A DNA stretch of 64,000 nt from Thauera humireducens. GTDB taxonomy: Bacteria; Pseudomonadota; Gammaproteobacteria; Burkholderiales; Rhodocyclaceae. The stretch spans positions 3,100,001-3,164,000 of the forward strand of contig NZ_CP014646.1 of NCBI RefSeq assembly GCF_001051995.2. The letters run 5' to 3'. The position numbers were made by a program, and so were the translations under genes. The notes under the pieces were generated by a model, which had not been told where the DNA came from, ran no database searches, and saw nothing but the letters and a program-made list of their open reading frames with translations. This document shows positions 40,081 through 53,356 of this stretch, in pieces. Each line of letters starts with the position of its first letter. Positions within the stretch are counted from its first letter, which is position 1.

Positions 40081-40171
40081 GAGTCTGGCGTTCGACGTAG
40101 CGCATGGAAGGTTTGCGCCGGCGCTTCTGCGAGCGTGATTTTCAGCAACTGGGGCGGGTGTGTGAGCTCCG

Positions 40172-40876
40172 CTAGGCGGCGCCAGCCTGCACACGCTGCT
40201 TCGCTTCGTGCAGCATGTGCAGGGTGATCTTGTGCACCTCGGCCTTGCTGGCTTCGATGTGAGATCGGATCGCAATCGCAGCTTGAGCCGCTTTGCGCTG
40301 TGCGATCAGCCGAAGGATCTCCCGGTGTTCATCGTAGGTGATGTCGACGCGGCTGGCCTGAGTGAAGTCGAGCCGGCGGATGATCCGAATCTTCTCGGTG
40401 ACCTCTTGATGGACTCGCGCCATTTCCAGATTCCCCGTGGCGAGGATCAGCTGATGGTGGAATGCCTCGTCGAGTGCCCAGACCTGATTGCCATCGGTTA
40501 GACGCTCGCCCTCCGGGATCGCCCATACATCGAGAAGGGGGCCGATGTCCGGTGCCGACTCGGCTTCACAGAGCTGCTTCACTGCCGCGAGTTCGAGAAC
40601 GATCCTCAAGTCGTACAACTGATCGAAGCGCTTGAAGTCGAACGGGCGAACGCTCCAGCCACTTCGGAACGACACCTGAAGGTAGCCCTCTCGTTCCAGG
40701 CGATAGAGCGCATCACGGACTGGCGTACGCGACACCGTGTGGCGCGTTGCCATCTCGGTTTCGGTAAATCGATCGCCAGGCAAGAAAACGAAGTCGAAGA
40801 TATCCTTCTTGATTCGTTCGTACACCTGATCCGCGAGCTGATTCGTCTTGTTCGGGATGGGTCGAAGCTGTTCCAT
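40172..40876 (-). CDS. GntR-family regulator (FCD type)
   Basis: 234 aa: N-terminal winged helix-turn-helix (about 12-75, DRFTETEMATRHTVSRTPVRDALYRLEREGYL) and a C-terminal helical FCD ligand-binding domain (about 85-220, with EAFHHQLILATGN and the metal/ligand histidines). Last gene of the leftward transport/hydrolase operon, and the obvious candidate regulator of it, binding the operon's substrate or product as effector. Confidence 0.92.
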   Translation of the reverse strand: MEQLRPIPNKTNQLADQVYERIKKDIFDFVFLPGDRFTETEMATRHTVSRTPVRDALYRLEREGYLQVSFRSGWSVRPFDFKRFDQLYDLRIVLELAAVKQLCEAESAPDIGPLLDVWAIPEGERLTDGNQVWALDEAFHHQLILATGNLEMARVHQEVTEKIRIIRRLDFTQASRVDITYDEHREILRLIAQRKAAQAAIAIRSHIEASKAEVHKITLHMLHEAKQRVQAGAA

Positions 40877-40923
40877 GTTTCACCTTTCTGTGCCGGGCGA
40901 TGAGGCAATGCGTGAAGGTCAAG

Positions 40924-41718
40924 CTAGAGCAGGAAGCGTAGCCCCACGATGAGCAGGACGCCACCGAAGGACAGCCGAATGAGTTGCGGAGGCAGCGAGT
41001 GGGCGAGGATCACGCCAAGCCTTGCGAAGGGAACGCTGGTCAGGGCAAGGCAGATGAAGGCCGGCCACATGATGTAGCCAAGCGACCATTCGGGTAGCGA
41101 AGGATGTCCCCAACCCACGATGGCAAAGCTCACGGCACCGACGAGTGCGATCGGCATCCCGCACGCTGAAGAGGTCCCGACGGCCAAGGGCAGGGGCGCG
41201 CCGCAGCGGGAGAGCCATGGAACGCTCAGTGTCCCACCGCCGATGCCGAACAGCGCCGACACCCCGCCGATGACGGCCCCTGCGGCCCCCATGCCGACCG
41301 GCGTCGGTGCGCTTTGGGTCGGCTTTGGCTTGAAGCCGATCACGACCCTTAGCGCGATCACGATCAGGAAGATGCCGAAGAGTTTGCCCAGCACGCCCCC
41401 GCTGAGCCTGCCGGCGATAAAGACCCCTGCGACGGCGCCGATGACGAGTCCCGGTAGCAGGAGGAAGAACCACTCGCGCTTGACGCTGCCGCGCTGGATG
41501 TGACCCCAGGCCGAGGACGCCCCGGTTACAGCGATTGTCGCCAGGGAAGTGCCGACGGCCAGGTGCATGGCCACATCCGCCGACACGTTCTGCTCGGCGA
41601 ACGCAAGCATGAGCGCGGGAACGATCACCAGTCCGCCGCCAATCCCGAACACGCCCGCCATGGTGCCCGCGACGGCGCCCACCGCGAGGTAACTGAGGAT
41701 GATCAGTCCAATGCTCAC
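40924..41718 (-). CDS. TauE/SafE-family (TSUP) permease
   Basis: 264 aa, eight predicted membrane helices in two repeated halves (FGIGGGLVIVPALMLAF near residues 24-40 and FGIGGGTLSVPWLS near 138-151), typical of the TauE/SafE sulfite- or organic-acid-exporter family. The start is a GTG at 41718 with GAGGAC in front. It lies inside the amide-hydrolase operon and may export a sulfur- or carboxyl-containing product, which would fit a sulfonated or acid product; this is inference. Confidence 0.88.
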   Translation of the reverse strand: MSIGLIILSYLAVGAVAGTMAGVFGIGGGLVIVPALMLAFAEQNVSADVAMHLAVGTSLATIAVTGASSAWGHIQRGSVKREWFFLLLPGLVIGAVAGVFIAGRLSGGVLGKLFGIFLIVIALRVVIGFKPKPTQSAPTPVGMGAAGAVIGGVSALFGIGGGTLSVPWLSRCGAPLPLAVGTSSACGMPIALVGAVSFAIVGWGHPSLPEWSLGYIMWPAFICLALTSVPFARLGVILAHSLPPQLIRLSFGGVLLIVGLRFLL

Positions 41719-41727
41719 GATACGTCC

Positions 41728-43089
41728 TCAGAAGGTGGGCCGGCGGCGGTGCCAGTCGGTTATGGACTGGTAGAGCATGCCCACATCGACCAGCGTCTGC
41801 TCCCGTGCGGCAGGGGCAACGAGTTGCATGCCGACCGGCAAGATGCCAGTGCTGTCGAATCCCGTAGGCACGACCAGGGTGGGAAGGCCGAGGTTCGTGA
41901 AAGGCAGATTGAATACCGGCGAGCCCGTTGCGGAGAGTCCCGCTGGGGCGGCAGATGGGGCCGCCGGGGTCAAGAGGGCATCGACCTGCCCGAACACTTC
42001 AGCGAACACGGACCGGTATTGCGCACGGATACGCTGCGCCCGCAGATAGTCTGTCGCCTTCAGGCCCTGACCATCGGCGAGATAAGCCCGAACCTCGGGC
42101 GTGTAGCGGTCCGGTGTCCGCGCGTACCAGTCCGAGTGGAAAGCGGCCATTTCCGACTGCATCACCACCGCGTGTGCGGCTGCGGCGGCTTCGAACCCTT
42201 CGGGCAGTTGGACGGCCACCACGCGAACCCCGGCGTCTTCGAAGGCACGACGCGCGTCGTCGATACCGGTCTGCACGTCGCGGCTGGCACTTGCGAAGTA
42301 GGGATGATCCACGAAACCGATGGTGAAGTCCCGGCGTGCATGCAGCTCGAGCGGTTGGTATGGGAGTGCCCAGGTGAACTCGTCTTCCGGGTCGGGACCG
42401 GCGATGCCGTTGTAGAGCAGCACGGCGTCCTCGACCGAATGCGTGAAGCCGCCGATATGGTCGAGCGTCCAGCTTGCCGGGATCACCCCAGCCTTGCTGA
42501 CGCGCCCGAATGTTCCCTTGAGGACAGTGAGTCCGTTGTAGGCAGCCGGTCGCGACAGCGACCCCGCCGTCTGGGAGCCGAGGGCGAACATGGCCATCGA
42601 GGCAGCGACACTGGCTGCCGAGCCACTGCTGGAACCGCCGGGTGTGTGTGCGTAATTCCATGGATTTGCGGTCTTGGGCGGACCGCCCATGTGTGCGAAT
42701 TCAGTCGTCGTCGTCTTGCCGAGCATGACGGCGCCCTGCTCTTCCAGCCTGTCGATGACGGTCGCGTTCTTGTCAGGCTGGAAGCCCGCGAGAACACGTG
42801 ATCCGGCCTCGGTCGGAAGTTGCCGCGTGTGGATGATGTCCTTCGCGCCAAACGGAATGCCAAACAGCGGCGGGATCGCCGCCATGGTGCCGAGTCTGGC
42901 GTCGAGTGCCTTGGCCCGGTCCCGCGCCGCCTCAAGTCCGAGGTGTGCCCACGCCCTGATCGTGGGTTCGCGCTCGGCGATGCGTCGGACGTGTTCTTCG
43001 ACGAGTTCGCTTGGCGAGATCGCTCCGTCATTGAGAAGCCGATGTGCCTCGGCAATCGAGTCGAGGTTTTCGTGGCTGCGCAGCATCAT
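41728..43089 (-). CDS. Amidase (amidase signature family)
   Basis: 453 aa. Hydrolyses an amide bond with the Ser-cis-Ser-Lys triad: K83 (GAKD), the Ser loop GGSSSGS at 151-157 and the nucleophile Ser177 in GSQTAGSLSRP. The start is the ATG at 43089, preceded by AGGAGA and overlapping the nitrilase stop by four bases; the in-frame ATG at 43086 is nearly equivalent. It probably acts after, or in parallel with, the nitrilase-type enzyme on the same imported compound. Confidence 0.94.
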   Translation of the reverse strand: MMLRSHENLDSIAEAHRLLNDGAISPSELVEEHVRRIAEREPTIRAWAHLGLEAARDRAKALDARLGTMAAIPPLFGIPFGAKDIIHTRQLPTEAGSRVLAGFQPDKNATVIDRLEEQGAVMLGKTTTTEFAHMGGPPKTANPWNYAHTPGGSSSGSAASVAASMAMFALGSQTAGSLSRPAAYNGLTVLKGTFGRVSKAGVIPASWTLDHIGGFTHSVEDAVLLYNGIAGPDPEDEFTWALPYQPLELHARRDFTIGFVDHPYFASASRDVQTGIDDARRAFEDAGVRVVAVQLPEGFEAAAAAHAVVMQSEMAAFHSDWYARTPDRYTPEVRAYLADGQGLKATDYLRAQRIRAQYRSVFAEVFGQVDALLTPAAPSAAPAGLSATGSPVFNLPFTNLGLPTLVVPTGFDSTGILPVGMQLVAPAAREQTLVDVGMLYQSITDWHRRRPTF

Positions 43090-44051
43090 TGTTCTCCTGA
43101 GACGGACGGGACGTAGAAGCGGGGTCCGAAGGAAGGGACGACCGTCATATCGACAGCTGTCTGCCTGACACGGACGACTTGAGGCGGACAGGGACCGTAG
43201 AGGTCGTCCCGCAGGAACTTCCGCAGCGGAAGGCGGTACTGAGTGCGTTCGATCATCTCGGGATCTACCGTCAGCGCGACCGCACGCCATGGCGCAGCGT
43301 CGAGCATGGCGACCACCTCGCCAGTCGGGTCGCAGCCACAGCTCTTGCCGAAGTAGTCCAGGCTCTGGTCGCTTGCGGGTGTCTCGTGGCCAGCGCGATT
43401 CACGCCGAGGACGTAGATGCCGTTCTCCATCGCACGCGCGGCACATTCCTGGACCCAGCGCTCGCCCCGCTCGGCGCCCGAGGACGCCGCAGGAATCACG
43501 ATCAGTTCGGCACCCTGGCGGGCCAGGGTGCGCGCCGCTTCGGGGAAGGAGCGGTCGAAGCAGATCAGCACGCCAACGCAGACGCCTCGAACCTCGAACA
43601 CCGGTAGGGCATCACCGGGCGCGAAGTAATAGGCTTCGTCGGTCGTCAGCGTTTCGAGATGGAGGGTCGGGACATGGGTCTTTCGATAAACCCCTCGGCA
43701 CGCCCCTTGCGGATCGATCAACACCGCGCTGTTGTAGTAGCGGACGAGGTTGTCGGGTGAGACCCATTTCTCGAAGAGCGTCACCAGGACGAAGACTCCC
43801 CTGGCCTTCGCACGCGCGGCGAATCGCTTTACCGTCTCGCCATCCAGGGTTTCCGCGTGTGCGAAGGCCGTTTGGTCCCGGGTCTGGCAGAAGTACGGGG
43901 TGGCCATCAGTTCTGGAAAGACGACCAGGTCGGTATCCGGGCGTTCGAGAAGCGCCTCGTCGAACGCCCTTTCGAGCGTGGCAAGGCGGTCACCCAGGGT
44001 CTCGCCGGGAAGGCAGGGGCCGCATTGCAGCCCCAGGACGCGGAGGCTCAT
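43086..44051 (-). CDS. Nitrilase-superfamily carbon-nitrogen hydrolase
   Basis: 321 aa with the catalytic Glu-Lys-Cys triad: E47 (FPELMATPY), K124 (YRKTHVP) and C164 (LICFDRSFPE). The motifs resemble N-carbamoyl-amino-acid or beta-ureidopropionase-type amidohydrolases more than true nitrilases. Starts at ATG 44051, overlapping the binding-protein stop (ATGA). The substrate is unknown, but position in the operon implies it is the imported compound. Confidence 0.92.
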   Translation of the reverse strand: MSLRVLGLQCGPCLPGETLGDRLATLERAFDEALLERPDTDLVVFPELMATPYFCQTRDQTAFAHAETLDGETVKRFAARAKARGVFVLVTLFEKWVSPDNLVRYYNSAVLIDPQGACRGVYRKTHVPTLHLETLTTDEAYYFAPGDALPVFEVRGVCVGVLICFDRSFPEAARTLARQGAELIVIPAASSGAERGERWVQECAARAMENGIYVLGVNRAGHETPASDQSLDYFGKSCGCDPTGEVVAMLDAAPWRAVALTVDPEMIERTQYRLPLRKFLRDDLYGPCPPQVVRVRQTAVDMTVVPSFGPRFYVPSVSGEQ

Positions 44052-45040
44052 TTCACACCACCGTCGATGGGCATGGTCGAAAAGCGCGGTTCGACGATGT
44101 CTGCAAACACCATGTCCGTCTTGATGTTGCCGACGAACTTCTGCATGGCGATCGCGTTGTCGAATGCCTTGGGCGTGATCTCGACGCCCTGCGGATAGAC
44201 GTTGTTGGCGAGCATGCGCTTGACCGCAGTATCGACCACCGCAGCGTCCAGGCTCGGAAACTCCTTCCGCGCAACAGCCTGCGCCTTCTCGGGCGAGGTG
44301 TGCATCATCTTCAACGAGTCGCCGATCGCGCTCACGAAGCGCTTGACCAGGTCGGGATTGGAGTCGATGAGCTGCTGGGAGGTGTTGATGGTCGAGAAGG
44401 CATACTCCGGATAGTCCTTCGGGAATTCGTAGATGACCTTCAGCCCTTGGGAGAGGCCTTGTTCGACCTGGGGTTGATAGGCGACGGCGATGTCGGCGCG
44501 TCCGGCGATCACCGGACCCAGCTCGGATCCGTTCTGGACCTCGGTGACCGTGACGTCCGTCTGAGGGCTGAGCTTCGCATCTGCGATCATTCGCTTCAGA
44601 AGAGTGTTCGACGTTCCCGGGGCAAGGCCGACCACGACCTTCTTGCCCTTGAGGTCCGCCGGTGAGGAGAACTCGACCTCCTGGCGTGCCAGCACCCAGA
44701 CGGGCGCGCTGTTTGCGACCGCGCTGATGGCTTTTGCCTTTCCGCCCTTCTCCTGAGCGAAGCCAACGTGTTCAGGTCCATGCACCGAGAACTGCGATTC
44801 GCCTGCCAGGACGGATGCCAGGGCCGTGGGTCCGGAACCTGCGGAGCGAACCACCGGTACATCGAGGCCGTGGTTCCTGAAATGGCCTTCATGTTTTGCC
44901 ACGTAAACCGGCAAATAAAGCAGCGAATGGAAGGCCTCTGTAACGAGGATCGTATCCATCTTGTCGGCGGCGACTGCGGGCTGGTGAGCGAGCGCGGTGC
45001 CCAGGGCGATGGCGGAGAGGAGCTTCGAGACGGATTTCAT
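44048..45040 (-). CDS. ABC transporter substrate-binding protein (NMT1/SsuA-like)
   Basis: 330-aa periplasmic binding protein: signal peptide MKSVSKLLSAIALGTALAHQPAVAA, then ILVTEAFHSLLYLPVYVAKHEG and VVVGLAPGTSNTLLKRM, the pattern of the NMT1/THI5/SsuA-type family, which includes receptors for sulfonates, nitrate and thiamine precursors. Captures the substrate and delivers it to the permease. The ligand is not readable. Confidence 0.92.
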   Translation of the reverse strand: MKSVSKLLSAIALGTALAHQPAVAADKMDTILVTEAFHSLLYLPVYVAKHEGHFRNHGLDVPVVRSAGSGPTALASVLAGESQFSVHGPEHVGFAQEKGGKAKAISAVANSAPVWVLARQEVEFSSPADLKGKKVVVGLAPGTSNTLLKRMIADAKLSPQTDVTVTEVQNGSELGPVIAGRADIAVAYQPQVEQGLSQGLKVIYEFPKDYPEYAFSTINTSQQLIDSNPDLVKRFVSAIGDSLKMMHTSPEKAQAVARKEFPSLDAAVVDTAVKRMLANNVYPQGVEITPKAFDNAIAMQKFVGNIKTDMVFADIVEPRFSTMPIDGGVK

Positions 45041-45073
45041 TTTGAATTTCCTTCTGACGATGACGGGGAGGGA

Positions 45074-45907
45074 TTACTTGCCGGACCACGAGAGGATGTT
45101 TTTTTCGATGCGCGAGACGATCACGTAGAGGGTGGTGGCGACGAGCATCAGGACGATCACGCCCACCCACACGGCATTGAGATTGAAGAGGTTGCCGGCC
45201 ACGAAGATCATTCGGCCGAGGCCCTTGTCCGAGGCGATGAACTCGCCGCCGATCTCCGCGATCAGCGCGAAGCCGATGTTCAGGCGCAGTGCGGAGATGA
45301 TCCACGGCAGGGTTGCGGGGATGACAAGCTTGGCGAAGATCTGGCGTCGCGTCGCTTTGAGCGAACGCATCAGATTCACGAGGTTGTCGTCGATCTGGTG
45401 CGTACCCTGGTAGGCCGACAGGAGGGCCACCACGAAGGTCGCCACGAAGGCCAGCGCGACTTTCGACAGCATTCCCGAGCCGAACCAGATGATGATCATC
45501 GGGGCGAGAGCGATCTTCGGAAGGCCGTTGAGCGCGACCATGAAGGGATCGATGACCCGCGCGACCTTGCTCGAGTACCACAGCGCCAATCCCGAGATCG
45601 AGCCGAGTACGCTTCCGAGCAGGAAGCCGACGACCGTTGCATAGACGGTGGTCAGGGTGTCGTCCAGCAACTGGCCGCTTTCGATCAGCCTGAGGGCTTC
45701 CTTGGCGATCCCCTCGGGGGACCCCATCAGGAAGGGATTCACCCAGCCGATGTTGACCGCCAACTGCCAGAGAGCAAGGACCGTGGCGATGATCGCGCCT
45801 CGCCAGAGATTGTCCGTGATGAACGGCGTGTTCTTGAGCTGGTTGAAGGTGAGCGCCTTGCGCCCCTTGGTTCCCCTGCCGGGGACGGTTGCCTGTGCGA
45901 TAGCCAT
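45074..45907 (-). CDS. ABC transporter permease (SsuC/TauC-like)
   Basis: 277 aa from the ATG at 45907 (MAIAQATVPGRG). About six membrane helices; the EAA-type loop in the middle (LMRSLKATRRQIFAKLVIPATLP, about residues 175-195) contacts the ATPase. The fold matches permeases for sulfonates, taurine and related small solutes. It overlaps the ATPase stop by one base (TAATG), so translation is coupled. Confidence 0.92.
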   Translation of the reverse strand: MAIAQATVPGRGTKGRKALTFNQLKNTPFITDNLWRGAIIATVLALWQLAVNIGWVNPFLMGSPEGIAKEALRLIESGQLLDDTLTTVYATVVGFLLGSVLGSISGLALWYSSKVARVIDPFMVALNGLPKIALAPMIIIWFGSGMLSKVALAFVATFVVALLSAYQGTHQIDDNLVNLMRSLKATRRQIFAKLVIPATLPWIISALRLNIGFALIAEIGGEFIASDKGLGRMIFVAGNLFNLNAVWVGVIVLMLVATTLYVIVSRIEKNILSWSGK

Positions 45908-46737
45908 TAGTGTGCCGCTCCCATCTGGATGTCGAGGTCGGACCAGATCTGATCGAAGAACTCGTGGTATTCGGCGTCGCTGCGCGCCTTGAGACACGAC
46001 CCGTGCTTGCGGGCCAGACCGACGTCGTAGATCTTCTTGACGGTCGTCGGGCGCTTGCTCATGACGGCGATCCGGTCGGACATCGAGATGGCCTCACCGA
46101 TGTCATGCGTGATCAGCACCACGGTCTTGCCGAATTCGCGCAGGATCGAAACGATCTCTTCTTCGAGCACGAGACGTGTCTGGTAGTCGAGCGCGGAAAA
46201 GGGCTCATCGAGCAGGATCACGTCGGGATCGGTGATCAGGGTGCGGATGAGCGCGACCCGCTGCCGCATGCCCCCGGAGAGCTTGCTCGGGTAAGCCTCT
46301 GCGAAGTCTCCCAAGCCGTAACGCTTGAGATAGCGATGGGCGAGCTCATACCGCTCTTCCTTGCGCTTGCCTGCAATCTCGAGCCCCAGGCTGACGTTGT
46401 CGATGATCGTGCGCCATGGAAAGAGCAGATCGGTCTGCAGCATGTAGCCGATCCGGGCGGGGCGCTTGGCGTCCTGCTTGCCGTGCAGGGTGATGTGCCC
46501 GCCACTTGGCTCGAGGAGCCCGGCAATGATGTTGAACATCGTGGTCTTGCCGCATCCGCTCGGCCCGACGATGCTGATGAACTCTTTCTTGCGGATTCCG
46601 AGGGTGATGTCCCGAATGACCTCGATGAGCCCGCCATCTGCGTCCTGGAAGTGTTTCTTCACCCCTTGGAGAGAGACGGCGAGCTCGCCGCCCACAGGTC
46701 GATCCACTCGTGGCGGATCTGCAATCAATGCACTCAT
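45907..46737 (-). CDS. ABC transporter ATP-binding protein (SsuB/TauB-like)
   Basis: 276 aa from the ATG at 46737, with GGAG six bases before it. Walker A GPSGCGKTT (58-66), signature LSGGMRQR (153-160) and Walker B VILLDEPF (173-180) followed by the switch histidine in LITHDIGEA. Energises the importer. First gene of the seven-gene leftward operon. Confidence 0.93.
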   Translation of the reverse strand: MSALIADPPRVDRPVGGELAVSLQGVKKHFQDADGGLIEVIRDITLGIRKKEFISIVGPSGCGKTTMFNIIAGLLEPSGGHITLHGKQDAKRPARIGYMLQTDLLFPWRTIIDNVSLGLEIAGKRKEERYELAHRYLKRYGLGDFAEAYPSKLSGGMRQRVALIRTLITDPDVILLDEPFSALDYQTRLVLEEEIVSILREFGKTVVLITHDIGEAISMSDRIAVMSKRPTTVKKIYDVGLARKHGSCLKARSDAEYHEFFDQIWSDLDIQMGAAH

Positions 46738-46807
46738 ACGACGCTCCAACAGTCATCTGTCTATCGATACCAGCGGGAAGGATTACTTCCGCCAGTGCTG
46801 CTTGCTT

Positions 46808-46839
46808 TGCATGCCATCTTGTATTCAAGAATGCATGCA
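46808..46839. promoter_or_regulatory. Imperfect 32-bp inverted repeat, possible GntR operator
   Basis: Inverted repeat centred at about 46823.5, 13 of 16 positions paired, with the core CTTG-TATT-CAAG and outer GCATGC arms placed symmetrically 12 bp from the centre. It is about 70 bp upstream of the operon's first start codon. Two-fold symmetry suits a dimeric regulator such as the GntR protein at the end of the operon; that link is inference. Confidence 0.5.
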
Positions 46840-47090
46840 CATCTAAGCGAGAGACGTGCCAGTTGCTTTTCTGCGTATGAAAAGTGCGATTAATCAGTCT
46901 TTTAGGTGGATTTCTTTCGCCCTTCAGGCGGGGCTGCGGGCGAAGTTGACCGCTGGCCTGGTCGCATATTGGTGCAGGTGCACATGAACGCGCCCCATTT
47001 CAATGCGCGCAGCCACTACGACGCTGAAGGGCTTGCTTGCGTGGAGCCGTCTCCGAACAGCGCTATCCGCAAGGGGCGAGAATGAGAAAA

Positions 47091-47121
47091 GGGCGGGGAA
47101 CCCTGCCGGATTCGCCCGCCC
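47091..47121 (-). terminator. Terminator of gyrB
   Basis: On the minus strand a 7-bp GGGCGGG/CCCGCCC stem is followed by TTTT, about 70-100 bp beyond the gyrB stop. Stem bases are at 47091-47097 and 47115-47121, and the T run corresponds to the AAAA at 47087-47090. Confidence 0.75.
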
Positions 47122-47186
47122 CTTGCTGGTCGTCTGCCAGTTTTTACCTAGCAATTTGCCAATTTATGTCTCTCGCTACAACAACA

Positions 47187-50846
<3,660 letters not shown>

Positions 50847-50885
50847 TCAGATCAGGCGTTGGGTTGATCGAAGGGTGGGTCTGGC

Positions 50886-52352
<1,467 letters not shown>

Positions 52353-52470
52353 GGCGGTTTCGGAATAAATGTGCGGCAATATAGTCAAGCGGTGCGCCGG
52401 ACACGCTGCGGTGTACGGCGAACCGGCTTGTGGTGTGTGTTGTCTGAGGAGCCTGCATGGGCGGCCTCTC

Positions 52471-52490
52471 GACGTCGGCTTGGCGACGTC
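52471..52490. repeat. Inverted repeat GACGTCG-N6-CGACGTC
   Basis: Perfect 7-bp arms around a 6-base loop in the dnaA-rpmH gap. Each arm contains the palindrome GACGTC. Function not known; it may bind a regulator or only form a hairpin. Confidence 0.5.
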
Positions 52491-52542
52491 TGCCTTGACG
52501 GCGAGGCTCAGGAAGCCGACATTCTAACCCCGCAGGGGGGAC

Positions 52543-52551
52543 TTATCCACA
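52543..52551 (+). promoter_or_regulatory. Consensus DnaA box
   Basis: TTATCCACA, an exact match to the high-affinity DnaA box, just upstream of the AT-rich segment. Confidence 0.85.
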
Positions 52552-52571
52552 GGGCGTCCCAAAAATTGTTA

Positions 52572-52600
52572 TTGACAAACATGGGATTATCCATTTAACT
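52572..52600 (+). promoter_or_regulatory. rpmH promoter
   Basis: -35 TTGACA (52572-52577, consensus), 17-bp spacer, -10 TTAACT (52595-52600), so transcription should begin near 52607, about 25 bp before the rpmH start. The sigma-70 spacing is ideal. Confidence 0.85.
52587..52595 (+). promoter_or_regulatory. Near-consensus DnaA box inside the rpmH promoter
   Basis: TTATCCATT, matching the first seven positions of the DnaA box. It lies within the spacer and touches the -10 element of the rpmH promoter, where bound DnaA could block RNA polymerase. Confidence 0.55.
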
Positions 52601-52631
52601 CTCGCGTTTGACCTAACACTGGCAGCCGATC

Positions 52632-52766
52632 ATGAAACGCACTTATCAGCCCTCCGTTGTCCGTCGCAAGCGCACCCACGGCTTTCTGGTTCGCATGAAG
52701 ACCCGTGGCGGCCGTGCGGTCATCCGCGCACGTCGTGCCAAGGGCCGTCATCGCCTCGCCGTCTGA
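52632..52766 (+). CDS. rpmH: Ribosomal protein L34
   Basis: 44-aa very basic protein of the large ribosomal subunit, opening [24 protein letters not shown] and ending [11 protein letters not shown], the conserved L34 sequence. First gene of the rightward origin operon, with its own strong promoter. rnpA follows at once. Confidence 0.97.
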   Translation: MKRTYQPSVVRRKRTHGFLVRMKTRGGRAVIRARRAKGRHRLAV

Positions 52767-52767
52767 G

Positions 52768-53130
52768 GTGACGCCGCTCACGAGCGCTGACCAGAGTTTC
52801 CGCAGCGCTCACAAATTGCACAAAACGGATGAGTATTCATCCGTTTTTGCTTTTCGGCGGGCCCTGCGTGGCCGCTTCTACATGCTCCACTACCGCCCCA
52901 ACGGTCTCGATACGGCCCGACTCGGCGCGGTGGTCGCGAAGAAGCTCGCCAAGCGCGCCAACACGCGCAACCTGGTCAAGCGCATCGCGCGCGAATGCTT
53001 TCGGCGCAACCGCGAATCGCTGCCCGCGGTCGACATGGTTGTCCGTCTGCATGCGTCGGTCGCCACGGCGACACGTGCCGAGCTGAACCAGGATCTGCTT
53101 GCTCTGTTCCAAAGGCTGCCCCGGCAATGA
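52768..53130 (+). CDS. rnpA: Ribonuclease P protein component
   Basis: 120 aa from the GTG at 52768, one base after the rpmH stop (the frame also opens inside rpmH). Binds the RNase P RNA and helps cut tRNA 5' leaders. Recognised from [18 protein letters not shown] and the RNR motif region [21 protein letters not shown]. Its stop overlaps the yidD start as ATGA. Confidence 0.93.
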   Translation: MTPLTSADQSFRSAHKLHKTDEYSSVFAFRRALRGRFYMLHYRPNGLDTARLGAVVAKKLAKRANTRNLVKRIARECFRRNRESLPAVDMVVRLHASVATATRAELNQDLLALFQRLPRQ

Positions 53131-53336
53131 AAACCGTCTTGATCGCCCTGCTGCGTTTTTACCGCTACGCGATCAGTCCCATGCTGGGGCGCAATTGCCG
53201 TTTTCACCCGACCTGTTCCGAGTACGCGATCGAAGCGGTGCAGCGCCATGGCGCCTTGCGCGGCGGCTGGCTCGCGGCCAAGCGGGTGGGGCGTTGTCAC
53301 CCTTTCAATCCGGGCGGGTATGATCCCGTTCCCTGA
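53127..53336 (+). CDS. yidD: YidD, membrane-protein insertion efficiency factor
   Basis: 69 aa. Small amphipathic protein that assists YidC. The family core [29 protein letters not shown] with its three conserved cysteines (C39-region and CHPFNPGG at the end) is clear. Starts at ATG 53127, overlapping the rnpA stop by four bases, and is followed by yidC after about 20 bp. Confidence 0.95.
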   Translation: MKTVLIALLRFYRYAISPMLGRNCRFHPTCSEYAIEAVQRHGALRGGWLAAKRVGRCHPFNPGGYDPVP

Positions 53337-53356
53337 CCTGAGATAGAACGAATCCG

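Larger units (their letters stand above)
46738..47186. other. Intergenic region with operator-like repeat and gyrB terminator
   Basis: A 449-bp region between the ABC-ATPase start (leftward) and the gyrB stop. It contains the 32-bp inverted repeat (46808-46839), which probably belongs to the operon's control region, and the gyrB hairpin (47091-47121). No credible gene was found; promoter hexamers were not identified with confidence. Confidence 0.6.
52353..52631. other. Probable oriC region between dnaA and rpmH
   Basis: The divergent point between the dnaA-dnaN-gyrB and rpmH-rnpA-yidD-yidC-mnmE clusters, the usual place of oriC in proteobacteria. It holds a perfect DnaA box (52543-52551), a near-match (52587-52595), a small inverted repeat (52471-52490) and an AT-rich segment (about 52559-52602). 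Only two boxes were found, fewer than in E. coli. Confidence 0.7.
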
